DNA from: Halomonas salinarum
GTDB lineage: Bacteria; Pseudomonadota; Gammaproteobacteria; Pseudomonadales; Halomonadaceae
Length of the DNA: 64,000 nt
Direction: 5' to 3'
Assembly: GCF_012062845.1 (NCBI RefSeq)
Contig: NZ_WWNB01000008.1
Coordinates: 62,001 to 126,000 of the forward strand
Shown: positions 35,550-45,626 of the stretch, in pieces
Numbering within the stretch: position 1 is the first letter of the stretch
Layout: each line of letters opens with the position of its first letter
Program-made: the position numbers and the translations under genes
Notes under the pieces: generated by a model
Databases searched by the model: none
Told to the model about the DNA's origin: nothing
Seen by the model: the letters and a program-made list of their open reading frames with translations, nothing else

Positions 35550-36194
35550 TCAGTGTAGTCGCTTCATGCCAAAGGCGCGTGCGGCCGCCTGGGGATCGGG
35601 TTGACCGCAAATCGCCGAGATCACTGCCAGCCCATTTGCACCCGTTTCCCAAATTGCCTCTGCATGCTCGACCTTCAAACCGCCGATGGCGACCGTTGGC
35701 AATGGGCTGGCCGTCACTAGTTCAGTGAGACCTTCAATTCCCAGGGGAAGTGCATGATCTTGCTTGCTGGTGGTGGCAAATACTGGACCAAGGCCAATGT
35801 AGTCTAGCTCTTGCTTGTTTAGGGCCCGAAGTTGGCTGCCATTTTCGACCGAGAGCCCCAAAATGGCGTCTGGCCCCAGCTTTCTGCGTGCCTCGGCAAC
35901 ATCACCGTCTCCCTGGCCGATATGTAGACCATCCGCCATGGCGGCGAGGGCGACCTCCAGTCGATCGTTGATAATCAGGGGTACGCCGCTGCCCTGAAGT
36001 GCTTTCATCAGCTTGTGTGCTTGAGTGATAAGCTCAGCGTCGCTCGCCTCCTTGTCACGCAGCTGTACCATCGTGACGCCGCCGCGAACAGCGGCAAGCA
36101 CCGTGTCGATGATCCCTGTCCCGGCGCATAGTCTGGCATCGGTGACGAGATACAAGGACAGATCGAATGACTTGGTTGGGCGCCGATCAGACAT
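35550..36194 (-). CDS. thiE: Thiamine-phosphate synthase
   Basis: A 214-residue TIM-barrel enzyme that joins hydroxymethylpyrimidine diphosphate and thiazole phosphate to make thiamine monophosphate. MVQLRDKEA, LIINDRLEVALAAMADGLHIGQGD, ILGLSVENGSQL and YIGLGPVFATTSK are diagnostic. The start is the ATG at 36194, just inside the thiM stop region; the longer frame would read through thiM and has no homology before MSDRR. Its overlap with thiM indicates translational coupling in a thiM-thiE operon under the upstream TPP riboswitch. Confidence 0.93.
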   Translation of the reverse strand: MSDRRPTKSFDLSLYLVTDARLCAGTGIIDTVLAAVRGGVTMVQLRDKEASDAELITQAHKLMKALQGSGVPLIINDRLEVALAAMADGLHIGQGDGDVAEARRKLGPDAILGLSVENGSQLRALNKQELDYIGLGPVFATTSKQDHALPLGIEGLTELVTASPLPTVAIGGLKVEHAEAIWETGANGLAVISAICGQPDPQAAARAFGMKRLH

Positions 36195-36999
36195 GTTCGA
36201 TGTCCAGATGACGGCCTTCCAGTGCCTGTGCATCAAGTGCATGCAGGGCATCGATGAAAGCTACGGCGAAGCTGCCGGGCCCCTTGGCCTCACCCCCCGC
36301 CAGTTCGCCGGCCGTGGCATAGCAGCAAAGGGCGGCGACGGTGGCCGCCAGGGTATCCTCTGCAGCGGCGATAAAGGCGGCGACGACGCCTGTTAACGAG
36401 CACCCCAGGGTCGTGACCTTGGGCATGAGCGGATGACCCCCTGCGACCCTCACCAGGCGTTGGCCATCGGTGACCAGGTCCTGTTCACCGGTGACAGCAA
36501 CCACCGCGCCGGTCTGGCGGGCCAGTTGAAGGGCTGAGTCAATGGCATCGTCGTAGGCATCGGTACTGTCGACACCGCGTCCGGTACTGCTTTGGCCTGC
36601 CAGCGCAATGATTTCAGAGGCATTGCCGCGGATCACGCTCGGCGACAGCTCAATCAGCTGCTTGGCCGTCTGGCGGCGATAGTGGGTGGCACCTACAGCA
36701 ACGGGGTCCATTACCCAGGGCGTGCTGACGGCATTGGCCGCCCTTGCGGCTTCCAGCATGGCGTCGACCCAGTGCGGTGACAGGGTGCCGATGTTGATCG
36801 TCAGGGCCTGAGCCAAGCCTGCAAACTCGGCGGCTTCCTCGCGAGCGTGCACCATGGCCGGTGACGCGCCGATGGCCAGCAATACATTGGCCATGGCATT
36901 CATGGCGACGAAGTTGGTGATGTTGTGGATCAGCGGCGCTGTCTCGTGAACGCGCCTCAGGTGAGGAATGGGGTCGATGCTACTCATTGGGCGGGTCAT
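36187..36999 (-). CDS. thiM: Hydroxyethylthiazole kinase
   Basis: This 270-residue ribokinase-like enzyme phosphorylates hydroxyethylthiazole in thiamine salvage. LIHNITNFVAMNAMANVLLAIGASPAMVHA (in two halves, residues about 21-50) is the ThiM N-terminal signature, with WVMDPVAVGATHYRR and the catalytic region TTLGCSLTGVVAAFIA further on. The ATG at 36999 has GGAGG four to five bases upstream, lying inside a hairpin that belongs to the riboswitch platform. With thiE it forms a salvage-type operon; thiD is not next to them. Confidence 0.93.
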   Translation of the reverse strand: MTRPMSSIDPIPHLRRVHETAPLIHNITNFVAMNAMANVLLAIGASPAMVHAREEAAEFAGLAQALTINIGTLSPHWVDAMLEAARAANAVSTPWVMDPVAVGATHYRRQTAKQLIELSPSVIRGNASEIIALAGQSSTGRGVDSTDAYDDAIDSALQLARQTGAVVAVTGEQDLVTDGQRLVRVAGGHPLMPKVTTLGCSLTGVVAAFIAAAEDTLAATVAALCCYATAGELAGGEAKGPGSFAVAFIDALHALDAQALEGRHLDIEHV

Positions 37000-37003
37000 T
37001 GGG

Positions 37004-37130
37004 CCTCCGTGGCGGAGGCTATCGTGTGGCAGGCGCAGGAAGCATCTACCACACGACTCCCTCCGCCGGCATTATCCGGATCAGGTTCGAAGGGTGCCTC
37101 TCAGCCGGCGACTTGCCGGCGCCCCTGTCG
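37004..37130 (-). promoter_or_regulatory. TPP riboswitch with Shine-Dalgarno-sequestering hairpin
   Basis: On the minus strand 37130-37056 reads the THI-box consensus: GGGGCGCCGG, CTGAGAGG, CACCCTTCGAACCTGATCC, then GGATAATGCCGGCG and AGGGAGT. Thiamine diphosphate binds this fold. Closer to thiM, CCTCCG and CGGAGG (37018-37013 with 37009-37004) form a hairpin whose one arm is the thiM ribosome site, so control is likely at translation, as in E. coli thiM. Confidence 0.93.
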
Positions 37131-37187
37131 TCAGTACGCTCACTATCTCTGCCGATAGGCTGGCTGTAAAGCCCGCTCTTCTTCGCC

Positions 37188-38792
37188 TCAGTCAGTCGTC
37201 GGCGCCAGGCCGGCGGCCTCGACAAGTGCTCTGGTGTAGGACGTCTGCGGTGCGCCCAGTACCTGCTCGCTTGTGCCTTCTTCCACTACCTCACCGTCCT
37301 TCATGACCATGACACGATGCGCCATGGTCCGGACCACGGCGAGATCATGGCTGATGAACAGATAGCTCAGCCCACGCCTTGCCTGCAAATCCCTCAGCAG
37401 CTCGACCAACTGCTTCTGTACGGTGCGATCCAGTGCCGAGGTGGGCTCGTCGAGCACGATGAGTTCAGGCTCGAGGATGACCGCTCTCGCCACGGCGATG
37501 CGCTGGCGCTGCCCACCGGAGAATTCGTGGGGGTAGCGTGAGGCACAGTCGCTGGGAAGACCGACCTCTTCGAGCGTCGCCTGTACGCGCCTGTCGACCT
37601 CAGCGTCATCGAGCTCGGGATGATGAAAGCGAAGGCCTTCACTGATGATCTTGGCGACAGGCAGGCGAGGCGACAGCGAACCGTAAGGGTCCTGGAAGAC
37701 GATCTGGAAGCGTCGGCGCTGTTTGCGCAGGGTGTTGCCGCTGAGCGTATCCAGACGTTCGCCTGCGAAGTCGATCTCCCCGTCGCTTCCGGTCAGGCGC
37801 AGGAGTGCCATGGCCAGGGTCGTCTTCCCGGAACCGGATTCGCCGACGATGCCCAGCGTCTCACCACGGCGAAGGGTCAGATCGAGGGGCTGCACGGCAA
37901 CGAAGGGGGGCGGAGTGCGAGAGAACAGGCGCTTGGGTCGTGAGAAGGCGACGCGTAATGACCGGGCGGCCAGCAGCATCGGCGGGGTGTCGAGCGGCAG
38001 GGGGCGGCCCCGAGGCTCGGCATCCAGTAGCGTGCGGGTATAGTGGCTCTGCGGGTCGCGGAACACTCGCTCCACCGGCCCGGTTTCCTGCTCGCGGCCG
38101 TGATAGAGCACGCAGACCCGATCGGCATGGCGACGCACCAGGTTCAGGTCATGGGTGATCAGCAGCATGCCCATTCCATGGCGCTCGCGAAGCTCTCTGA
38201 GCAGCGCCAGGATATCCTGCTGCACGGTGACATCGAGCGCCGTGGTGGGCTCATCGGCGATCAATAGATCCGGCTCATTGGCGATCGCCATCGCGATCAT
38301 CACCCGCTGGCGCTGGCCACCGGATAGTTGGTGGGGCCAGGCATCAAGCAGCTCATCCGGCCGCGGTAATTGGACCTGAATCAGAAGCTCGCGGGCCCTG
38401 GCGCGGGCGGCTTTGCCGCTAAGCCCCTGATGGAGCCGCAGCGTCTCGCCGATCTGCTTTTCGACGGTATGCAGCGGGTTCAATGAGGTCATTGGCTCCT
38501 GAAAGACGAAGCCCACTCGGCTGCCTAGTAGCCCCTGCCAATCCCGCCGTCTAAGCGTTGCCAGGTTGGTCTCACCGAGTTGGCGGCGTCCGCTAACCTG
38601 GGCATTGCCTGGCAGCAGGTTCATGGCACCAAGAGCACTGACCGACTTGCCTGAGCCTGACTCGCCGACCAGGGCCAGCGCTTCGCCGGCATGGATATGC
38701 AGCGATAGGCCATCGACGACCGTCTCGCCATCGAAAGTGATGGTCAACTCATCCAGGCTCAGCAGTGGGCGGCCGGTGTGGGAGGTCGTCAT
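37188..38792 (-). CDS. yejF: Peptide ABC transporter ATPase (YejF type, fused double ATPase)
   Basis: A 534-residue protein with two ABC ATPase modules fused in one chain. The first Walker A is GESGSGKS near residue 47, and the second is GESGSGKTT near 340. Each has an LSGGQRQRV or [14 protein letters not shown] signature, and Walker B reads [12 protein letters not shown] and [12 protein letters not shown]. The ATG at 38792 is preferred over 38801, which abuts the GGAGG site; from 38792 the spacing is nine. E. coli YejF is 529 residues. It powers the YejABEF importer of oligopeptides, including microcin C in E. coli. Its start overlaps the end of yejE. Confidence 0.93.
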   Translation of the reverse strand: MTTSHTGRPLLSLDELTITFDGETVVDGLSLHIHAGEALALVGESGSGKSVSALGAMNLLPGNAQVSGRRQLGETNLATLRRRDWQGLLGSRVGFVFQEPMTSLNPLHTVEKQIGETLRLHQGLSGKAARARARELLIQVQLPRPDELLDAWPHQLSGGQRQRVMIAMAIANEPDLLIADEPTTALDVTVQQDILALLRELRERHGMGMLLITHDLNLVRRHADRVCVLYHGREQETGPVERVFRDPQSHYTRTLLDAEPRGRPLPLDTPPMLLAARSLRVAFSRPKRLFSRTPPPFVAVQPLDLTLRRGETLGIVGESGSGKTTLAMALLRLTGSDGEIDFAGERLDTLSGNTLRKQRRRFQIVFQDPYGSLSPRLPVAKIISEGLRFHHPELDDAEVDRRVQATLEEVGLPSDCASRYPHEFSGGQRQRIAVARAVILEPELIVLDEPTSALDRTVQKQLVELLRDLQARRGLSYLFISHDLAVVRTMAHRVMVMKDGEVVEEGTSEQVLGAPQTSYTRALVEAAGLAPTTD

Positions 38793-38793
38793 C

Positions 38794-39894
38794 TCAGGCA
38801 TCCTCCGTGCTCCTGGCCTCAGTGCGGGTGGCCACCTGCGCCTTGGGGCTTGTCTGAATATGGCGTGGGTCGAAGGCATCACGCAGCCCTTCGCCGATGA
38901 ACACCAGCAGCGATAGCATCAGTGACAGGCTCACAAAGGCGGTGATACCGAGCCAGGGGGCTTGCAGATTGTTCTTGCCCTGTGCGACCAGTTCGCCCAG
39001 TGAAGGCGAGCCAGGCGGCAGACCGAAACCCAGAAAATCCAGGGCGGTCAGGGTCGTGATGGCGCCAGTGAACAGAAAGGGAATGAAGGTCAAGGTGGCG
39101 ACCATGGCATTGGGCAACACATGGCGCCACATGATCAGGTGCGAGGGCAGGCCCATGGCCTTGGCGGCGCGCACGTATTCTAGGTTACGCGCGCGCAGGA
39201 ACTCGGCGCGCACGACGTCAACCAGGCCCAGCCAGGAAAACAGCAGCATGATGCCAAGCAGCCACCATAGGTTGGGTTCGACCAGGCTCGCCAGAATGAT
39301 CAGCAGGAAAAGCACTGGAAGCCCTGACCAGATCTCGATCACCCGCTGGCCGATCAAGTCGACCTTGCCGCCGAAGTACCCCTGAATGCCGCCGATAGCC
39401 ACACCCATTACCAGTGAGCCGATGGTCAGCACCAGAGCGAAGATCACCGAAAGCCGAAATCCATAGATCACTCGGGCGAGCACATCGCGACCCTGATCGT
39501 CAGTTCCCAGCCAGTGGCGCCCATCCGGTGAAGAAGGGGCTGGCCGGCTGAGTTCCATGTCCAGCGTCTGGTAGGAGTAAGGAATCGGCGGCCATAGCAT
39601 CCAACCTTCAGCTGCGATGGCATCGCGCACATAGGGATCGCGATAGTCGGTGGCCGTCGGCAGGAAACCACCGAACTCCGTCTCCGGATAGTCGACCAGC
39701 AGCGGAACGTACCAGTCGCCTTGATACTGCATGATCAGGGGTTTGTCATTGGCGATCAGCTCGGCGCCCAGGCTCAGGATGAACATGCCAAGGAACAACC
39801 ATAGGGAGATCCGTGCCCGACCGTTGCCATTGAAGACAGCGAGACGACGGCGCGTGATAGGTGACAGTGACTGGAACCATCGAGTGCCGATCAT
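38794..39894 (-). CDS. yejE: Peptide ABC transporter permease YejE
   Basis: A 366-residue inner-membrane permease of the DppC-like class with six predicted helices. The N-terminal cytoplasmic part ends in ITRRRLAVFNGNGRARISLWLFLG, and the EAA loop YVRAAKAMGLPSHLIMWRHVLPN is near residues 242-264. YVPLLVDYPETEFGGFLPT (about 82-100) is a YejE-specific periplasmic loop. E. coli YejE has 341 residues. It begins where yejB ends (shared base at 39894), so the subunits are coupled. Confidence 0.93.
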   Translation of the reverse strand: MIGTRWFQSLSPITRRRLAVFNGNGRARISLWLFLGMFILSLGAELIANDKPLIMQYQGDWYVPLLVDYPETEFGGFLPTATDYRDPYVRDAIAAEGWMLWPPIPYSYQTLDMELSRPAPSSPDGRHWLGTDDQGRDVLARVIYGFRLSVIFALVLTIGSLVMGVAIGGIQGYFGGKVDLIGQRVIEIWSGLPVLFLLIILASLVEPNLWWLLGIMLLFSWLGLVDVVRAEFLRARNLEYVRAAKAMGLPSHLIMWRHVLPNAMVATLTFIPFLFTGAITTLTALDFLGFGLPPGSPSLGELVAQGKNNLQAPWLGITAFVSLSLMLSLLVFIGEGLRDAFDPRHIQTSPKAQVATRTEARSTEDA

Positions 39895-40964
39895 CAGGCC
39901 TCCCTCGTCGCAAAATCAATGCGGGGATCGACCCACACATAGGTCAGATCGGATATCAGCTTCAGGATCAGGCCGATCAGGGTGTACAGGTAGAGAGTGC
40001 CGAAAATCACCGGATAGTCGCGTTGCATGACGGCTTCGAAGCCGAGAAGGCCGAGTCCATTGAGAGAGAAGATAACCTCGATCAGCAGTGAGCCCGTGAA
40101 GAAGATACCGATCAGCGCTGAGGGCAGTCCGGCAATGATGATCAGCATGGCGTTGCGGAAGACGTGTCCATAGAGCACCTGGCGATCACTGGCGCCCTTG
40201 GCGCGGGCGGTGAGCACATACTGCTTGTGAATCTCGTCGAGAAAACTGTTCTTGGTCAACATAGTCAGCGTGGCAAAACTACCGATCGCGGAGGCCAATA
40301 CGGGCAATGAGATGTGCCAGAAGTAGTCCTTGACCTTGCCCCAGGTGGAAAGCGTGTCGAAATCCGGCGAGGTCAGGCCGCGTAACGGGAAGACATCGAA
40401 GTAGCTGCCGCCAGCAAACAGCACGATCAGCAGGATCGCGAACAGAAAACCGGGAATCGCATAGCCGACGATTACCAGGCCTGAGGTCCAGACATCGAAG
40501 GGCGAACCATGGCGCAAGGCCTTGCGCACCCCCAAGGGAATCGAGATCAGGTAGACCAGCAAGGTCGTCCAGAGTCCCAGTGAGATCGAGACGGGAAGCC
40601 GCTCGATCATCAGATCGACGACCGGTCGGTCGCGAAAGAAGCTTTCACCGAAATCGAAGGTGGCATAGTTGCCGAGCATGTCGAAAAACCGTTCATGGGC
40701 CGGTTTGTCGAAGCCAAACTGTTCCTCGAGCTGAGCGATGAAGCGTTCTTCGATGCCTCTCGAGCCGCGGGACTCCCCCTGGACACGATCACCACCACCG
40801 CCCTCGAGTCGCGTGCTGGCCGAGCTGTCCAACCCCTGGGTCCGTGCGAGCATCTGGTCGATGGGACCGCCAGGCGCGGCTTGAACGATGATGAAGTTGA
40901 GCAACAGGATTCCCAGCAGTGTAGGAATCATCAGCAATAGGCGGCGAAGGACGTAGGCAGGCAC
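39894..40964 (-). CDS. yejB: Peptide ABC transporter permease YejB
   Basis: This 356-residue DppB-type permease starts [34 protein letters not shown], with the typical first helix and the conserved AAPGGP. The EAA loop in [22 protein letters not shown] lies near 246-268. A hydrophilic insert (residues about 46-70, rich in Gly, Ser, Arg) follows the first membrane helix, and E. coli YejB (364 aa) is of similar length. yejA is upstream, 187 bp away; no promoter is obvious in that gap, so one operon is likely. Confidence 0.92.
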   Translation of the reverse strand: MPAYVLRRLLLMIPTLLGILLLNFIIVQAAPGGPIDQMLARTQGLDSSASTRLEGGGGDRVQGESRGSRGIEERFIAQLEEQFGFDKPAHERFFDMLGNYATFDFGESFFRDRPVVDLMIERLPVSISLGLWTTLLVYLISIPLGVRKALRHGSPFDVWTSGLVIVGYAIPGFLFAILLIVLFAGGSYFDVFPLRGLTSPDFDTLSTWGKVKDYFWHISLPVLASAIGSFATLTMLTKNSFLDEIHKQYVLTARAKGASDRQVLYGHVFRNAMLIIIAGLPSALIGIFFTGSLLIEVIFSLNGLGLLGFEAVMQRDYPVIFGTLYLYTLIGLILKLISDLTYVWVDPRIDFATREA

Positions 40965-41151
40965 GAAGAGTCCTTTTTAGCATTCCAGCAGTAGCTTCAG
41001 TGAAAACGGCCCGGGACGTTGATGCACGGCTGGGTGTAACCGGTCATCTGACGACGGGCTTCCATGGATCTCGCTAAGGGACGCCAGCGATGGGGTGTTG
41101 TAAGCCCCGCCACCCCGAATTGGTGCCGGATCAGGAGTGATGGGGCTAATG

Positions 41152-43017
41152 TCAGCGACTCCGTTGACGCTTCCTGATGTCGGCTGCCCGTTCCGGATCG
41201 ACCCACCAGGCGGCCAGATCGAGATTGTACTCTGGAAATGGCTGCGGATAGTCGAACATGTCCCACACGGCGATTCGTGTTTTGTCGAGAAACCACTGAG
41301 GCACCACATAGAACCCATGGCGCAGCACGCGATCCAGAGCGTGGGCAGCGGTGTTGAGCTCATCGCGGCTATCGGCGCGAATCAGCGTCTCGACCAGTGA
41401 ATCGACTGCCGGATTTTCCAGGCCGATCAAGTTACGACTCTGAGGCTCGTGTGCGTACTCACTGGTCCAGTACTCACGCTGCTCATTGCCTGGGTTGTTG
41501 GACTGCGGGAAGCTGCCGACGATCATGTCGTAATCGAAGCTGCGCAGTCGATTTAAATACTGGTTTACATCAACGATGCGGATATCGCCTTGCACGCCGA
41601 GACGGGCCAGGTTGCGCAGCAATGGCTGGACGACCCGCTCGAACTGAGTGTCATAGAGCAGCACTTCCACGCTTAACGGCTTTCCGGTCTCAACATGGGT
41701 CATCGTCCCATCACGGACGACATAGCCAGCCTCGTTGAGCAGATCCAGGGCTTTGGCCAGGCGTGGTCGCAGCTTCTCGGGCTCTTCCAGTGGCAGCGGT
41801 GTTTCGAAGACGGCAGCGGGGAGCTGGTCGCGAAATGGCTCAAGAAGGGCAAGCTCTTCTTCTGACGGCAAGCCGTCGGCCGCCATGGGAGAGTTTTCAA
41901 AAAAGCTCTCAGTGCGCTTATAGGCGCCATAGAAAAGATTGTCGTTGAGCCAGGAAAAATCGAAAGCCAGATTGATGGCTTCGCGAACGCGGGGATCCTT
42001 GAAGGTATCGCGTCGCAGGTTCATCACATAGGCCTGCATGCCGGACGGCTGGCCATCCTGAATCGTCAGTTGCTTGACGAAGCCGTTTTCGGCGGCGGGG
42101 AAGTCATAGGCGGTTGCCCACTGGCGGGCACTGGACTCAATGCGCATGTCCAGGCTGCCGGCCTTGAAAGCCTCAAGTGCCACTGTCTGGTCGCGATAGT
42201 AGTCATACACCAGCTCGTCGATATTGTGGCGGCCCTGATTCACTGGCAGGTCCTTGCCCCAATAATCTTCCACCCGCTCATAGACAATGCGTTGACCGGG
42301 CTGTACCTCGCTGATGCGATAAGGGCCTGAGCCGAGAAGTGGATCAAGCGTGGTGGCGCTGAAGTCGCGGCTGCGCCAAAAGTGCTCGGGCAGGATCGGC
42401 AGTTGGCCGATGATCAGTGGCAGTTCTCGGGAATTATCCGGCGCGAACTCGAAGCGCACGGTGTCATCATCCAGTGCACGGACGCCGGTGACATCTTCGT
42501 AGTAAGCCGCATAGAAGGGCTGTCCCTGTTCCGTCAGGGTCTTGAAACTGAAGACCACATCACTGGCCTCGACTGGCTCTCCATCATGAAAGCGTGCCTC
42601 GGGTCTCAGGTCGAACTCGATCCAGCGTCTTTGTGGGTCAAGGCGAATGCCCTCGGCGAGCAGGCCGTAACTCGAGAAGGTCTCGTCGGGGTTGCCCTCG
42701 AGCAAGGTGTCATAGATTTGGTCTAGGTCGGCGGCCGCGGTGCCACGCACGATGAAAGGGTTGGTCGAATCAAAGCTGCCACCAATGGCTGCCCGCAACA
42801 GGCTCCCGCCTTTGGGTGCGTCAGGATTGACGTAGGGGAAATGCTTGAAATCTGCTGGCAGGGCAGGCTCACCATAGAGTGCCAGGCCATGAACGGTAGG
42901 CGCTGGAGTCGAAGCCATCGCCAGGGCCGGTACGGCCAGGCTCGCCATGGCAACCCAGGAAATAGTGAGGCGGCCCCGAGACGCTCGGGCATGAAGGGGG
43001 AAGGCAGCAGTGATCAT
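41152..43017 (-). CDS. yejA: Peptide ABC transporter periplasmic binding protein YejA
   Basis: A 621-residue family 5 solute-binding protein. The ATG at 43017 has AAGGA eight bases upstream; the in-frame ATG at 43026 overlaps the ribosome site. A signal peptide (about residues 1-37, ending VPALAMAS) leads to HGLALYGEPALPADFKHF and YVNPDAPKGG, features of YejA. NAVSxRDG-like oligopeptide-binding features include RFHDGEPVEASDVVFSF and GSGPYRISEV. E. coli YejA is 604 residues. It is the first gene of yejABEF, which imports oligopeptides and microcin C. Confidence 0.92.
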   Translation of the reverse strand: MITAAFPLHARASRGRLTISWVAMASLAVPALAMASTPAPTVHGLALYGEPALPADFKHFPYVNPDAPKGGSLLRAAIGGSFDSTNPFIVRGTAAADLDQIYDTLLEGNPDETFSSYGLLAEGIRLDPQRRWIEFDLRPEARFHDGEPVEASDVVFSFKTLTEQGQPFYAAYYEDVTGVRALDDDTVRFEFAPDNSRELPLIIGQLPILPEHFWRSRDFSATTLDPLLGSGPYRISEVQPGQRIVYERVEDYWGKDLPVNQGRHNIDELVYDYYRDQTVALEAFKAGSLDMRIESSARQWATAYDFPAAENGFVKQLTIQDGQPSGMQAYVMNLRRDTFKDPRVREAINLAFDFSWLNDNLFYGAYKRTESFFENSPMAADGLPSEEELALLEPFRDQLPAAVFETPLPLEEPEKLRPRLAKALDLLNEAGYVVRDGTMTHVETGKPLSVEVLLYDTQFERVVQPLLRNLARLGVQGDIRIVDVNQYLNRLRSFDYDMIVGSFPQSNNPGNEQREYWTSEYAHEPQSRNLIGLENPAVDSLVETLIRADSRDELNTAAHALDRVLRHGFYVVPQWFLDKTRIAVWDMFDYPQPFPEYNLDLAAWWVDPERAADIRKRQRSR

Positions 43018-43159
43018 CGGCGACATCCTTGAATCCTGTCGGGCGGCTCACATCTGGTGATGCGAGCCCAGCCGTTAAGGTGTCAGCCGGCGCGTGACTT
43101 GTAAACTCTGCCGCGCGCTATCCGCCTAAAACGCAAGGGGCCGCGCATCCTCCGGGGTG

Positions 43160-44338
43160 TCAGTTGGAGGCAAGGATTGTCTGGTTGGGGATATACAGTG
43201 TCTGGCCGGCGCGGATCATGTCACCACTGAGGCCGTTGCGCTGGCGAAGAGACGCCAGGCTTACGTTATGCTGATCGGCGATGGCCGACAGGTTGTCGCC
43301 ACTGCTTACCACGTAACGGACCGTGCCAGTGGAGACGCTATTCAGGTTGGCTAATAGCGTGGCCTTGGCGTCGGCGGGCACAACGAGTTCCGGCGTATTG
43401 GCAGGATTCAAGAAGCCATCAAGATGCCCCGGGTTCAGCGTTTCAAGGCGCTCCGCACTGACATTGGCCATATGGGATAGACGATCCATGCTTAGCGGAA
43501 CATCGATCTCGACCGCGGCAACGGCGGGTGAGTTCTCGATGGATGGCAGAGACAGCTGATAGCGCTCTGGATCATTGATGATTGCCGAAATCGCCAGCAG
43601 TTTGGGCACATAGTCCATGGTCTCGCTTGGCAAGCGCAGGTGCCAGTAGTCAGATGGCTGCCCTCGGTTCTCCGCGGCACGCTGGGCACGGTTAACGGTG
43701 CCAGCGCCCGCGTTGTAGGCGGCAAGCGAGAGTTCCATGTCGCCCTCGTACCACTGGGCCGCCTGGCCCTCAAGGTAGTCCAGCGCCGCCTCGGTGGCTG
43801 CAACCACGTCCAGTCTACCGTCGTAGCCACGAGTACGCGTCAGTCCCAGCGCGTCGCCGGTGCGGGGCATGAATTGCCATAGCCCAGTGGCGCCGCGGTG
43901 GCTGCGAGCCTGGGTATCAAAGGCGCTCTCAACGAAGGGCAGCAGGGCGATTTCGCCGGGCAGTCCGCGATCTTCGACGCGGCTGATGATCCAATGCATC
44001 CAGGGGCGTGAGCGGTGGATGATGTCGGCGATGTTTTGGGGCCGTTGCTGATAATGATCAATCCATTCCTGTACACGAGGTTGATCAACCTGATCCTGCC
44101 AGGCAAAGCGCTGGCGCAGCGTTTCCCAAAGATCCGGTTTCTTGAGCGCTAGCTCGTCCCAGAAATGTGTATGGGACTGATGGTCGTATTTGAAGCTCTG
44201 GTGTTCTCCGCTTCTATATTGGTCGCCGCCAGTATCAAGCGTATTGGCCTTGGCCGCGAAGGCAGCAAGGGTCAGGCTGCTGATGAGCGTACCGGCCATA
44301 CAAATAATCCGGCGGCGCGCAGTGATGTAAGTTGACAT
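43160..44338 (-). CDS. mltD: Membrane-bound lytic murein transglycosylase D
   Basis: A 392-residue periplasmic peptidoglycan hydrolase. The N-terminal signal (residues about 1-32) is not obviously a lipobox, unlike E. coli MltD, so membrane anchoring is uncertain. The SLT domain has LPFVESAFDTQARSH with catalytic Glu137 and GATGLWQFMPRTGDALGL. A LysM domain occupies about residues 344-388 (VVSSGDNLSAIADQHNVSL through IRAGQTLYIPN). Only one LysM is present, whereas E. coli MltD (452 aa) has two, so this is a short form. It is followed by gloB, upstream on the minus strand, as in E. coli. Confidence 0.88.
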   Translation of the reverse strand: MSTYITARRRIICMAGTLISSLTLAAFAAKANTLDTGGDQYRSGEHQSFKYDHQSHTHFWDELALKKPDLWETLRQRFAWQDQVDQPRVQEWIDHYQQRPQNIADIIHRSRPWMHWIISRVEDRGLPGEIALLPFVESAFDTQARSHRGATGLWQFMPRTGDALGLTRTRGYDGRLDVVAATEAALDYLEGQAAQWYEGDMELSLAAYNAGAGTVNRAQRAAENRGQPSDYWHLRLPSETMDYVPKLLAISAIINDPERYQLSLPSIENSPAVAAVEIDVPLSMDRLSHMANVSAERLETLNPGHLDGFLNPANTPELVVPADAKATLLANLNSVSTGTVRYVVSSGDNLSAIADQHNVSLASLRQRNGLSGDMIRAGQTLYIPNQTILASN

Positions 44339-44438
44339 AAATCTAGGGTCCTCTCGGGCGCGATGCTAGTGCGTCCAGGGGCAGATGGTTCTGGGAAATG
44401 AAAAGTGCCTGGCCTGCTGATTAAAGGGCCAGAGTGAC

Positions 44439-45206
44439 TTAAAAGGCATCTTTCCAGGCACGAAGGGTGGCGAAGGTGGCAAGCGGCGTGTCTGTTTCGC
44501 CTTGGTTGGCGGCGGCCCGCTGAACGCTTGGCTGGTCGCTACGCAGAAACGGGTTGATCTGCATCTCGCGTGCCATGTTGCTGGGAAGCGTGGGTCGCTC
44601 CAGATCGCGTGCTCGTTTGCAATCTCGTTGAAAGGCGTCGAGGAGCGTATTCTCCGGATCAGCCGCCTTGGCAAATTCCAGATTGGCAAGCGTGTATTCA
44701 TGCGCGGCGAAAACCAGAGTGTCGCCGGGCAGGGTGGTCAGCCGTGAGAGTGAGGCATGCATCTGTTCGGCTGTGCCCTCGAAGAGTCGGCCACAGCCTC
44801 CACAGAATAGGGTGTCACCACAGAACAGTAGAGGCGGTACGCCAGCGGCAAAGAAGGCGATATGATCCAGCGTGTGACCGGGTACCGCCATGACCTCGAA
44901 ACGCCGCCCCATCACAAGGCACTCGTCGCCATCTGCCAAGCGTTCATCAATGCCGTCTATCCTCGGGTTATCCGGGCCAATGACGCGGGGATGGTAGCGT
45001 TCGATAAGCTCAGGAAGGCCTCCCGTATGATCGGGGTGATGATGCGTGATGAGGATGGTGCCAAGGGTCAAGCCCTCACGCTCCAGGAGCTCGATAACCG
45101 GCGAGGCATCGCCCGGATCGACAACCGCCACCTTGGGGCTGGTGTCCTGGCGTAATAGCCAGATGTAGTTGTCCTTGAAGGCCGGGATCGGTGTCACGCT
45201 CAGCAT
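44439..45206 (-). CDS. gloB: Hydroxyacylglutathione hydrolase (glyoxalase II)
   Basis: A 255-residue metallo-beta-lactamase-fold hydrolase that cleaves S-lactoylglutathione to lactate and glutathione in methylglyoxal detoxification. The start MLSVTPIPAFKDNYIW is the GloB N-terminus. ITHHHPDHTGG carries the HxHxDH metal site at 55-60; FCGDTLFCGGCGRLFEGTAEQM and HEYTLANLEFA give the further ligands and glutathione-site residues. E. coli GloB has 251 residues. It starts a block shared with E. coli, where gloB is divergent from yafS and near rnhA and dnaQ. Confidence 0.95.
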   Translation of the reverse strand: MLSVTPIPAFKDNYIWLLRQDTSPKVAVVDPGDASPVIELLEREGLTLGTILITHHHPDHTGGLPELIERYHPRVIGPDNPRIDGIDERLADGDECLVMGRRFEVMAVPGHTLDHIAFFAAGVPPLLFCGDTLFCGGCGRLFEGTAEQMHASLSRLTTLPGDTLVFAAHEYTLANLEFAKAADPENTLLDAFQRDCKRARDLERPTLPSNMAREMQINPFLRSDQPSVQRAAANQGETDTPLATFATLRAWKDAF

Positions 45207-45626
45207 GGGGGGTGTATCCTCGATTTTAGACGGCATCATGTCGGGCGATTCATGCTGCTATATTGCTGTCAGCGGTTGCGAATCAATAAGCAGGCGAGCA
45301 TGGTGGCGGTAAATGGCGTATCAGTATATGAGTGTTCTCTGCGCTCAAGCCTATTTGAACCGCACTTCTTCAGCGCTGTACCATCACCGTTCATCATCAC
45401 CGGGACCGCCTCAACCTTACCTCGCCGTGGCGAGCTACCTATCATCCCTGAGGTGTCTCGATGCTTTCAGCCTAAAGTGATGGCCGTATCGTAGGAGGGC
45501 AGTTCGCTATCATGCACAGTGATGTGAGCTATACCGACTAACTACCATGTCATTGCAGGCCATTCCGCATGATGACTGTATGGTCGTTGTCAAAAATAGT
45601 CGTTACCTTGGAGGCTCCGGCTTAGC
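45207..45626. other. 420-bp divergent intergenic region
   Basis: This gap between gloB (leftward) and the methyltransferase gene (rightward) contains no codon-biased frame longer than 80 codons and only a short CTCGCC-GTGG-CGAG hairpin near 45423. It should hold the promoters for both genes. I see no operator, repeat or RNA gene in it. Confidence 0.5.

Noticed and set aside
45252..45494. An 80-codon frame between gloB and the methyltransferase gene
   Set aside because: No ribosome site, no similarity and a composition unlike its neighbours.
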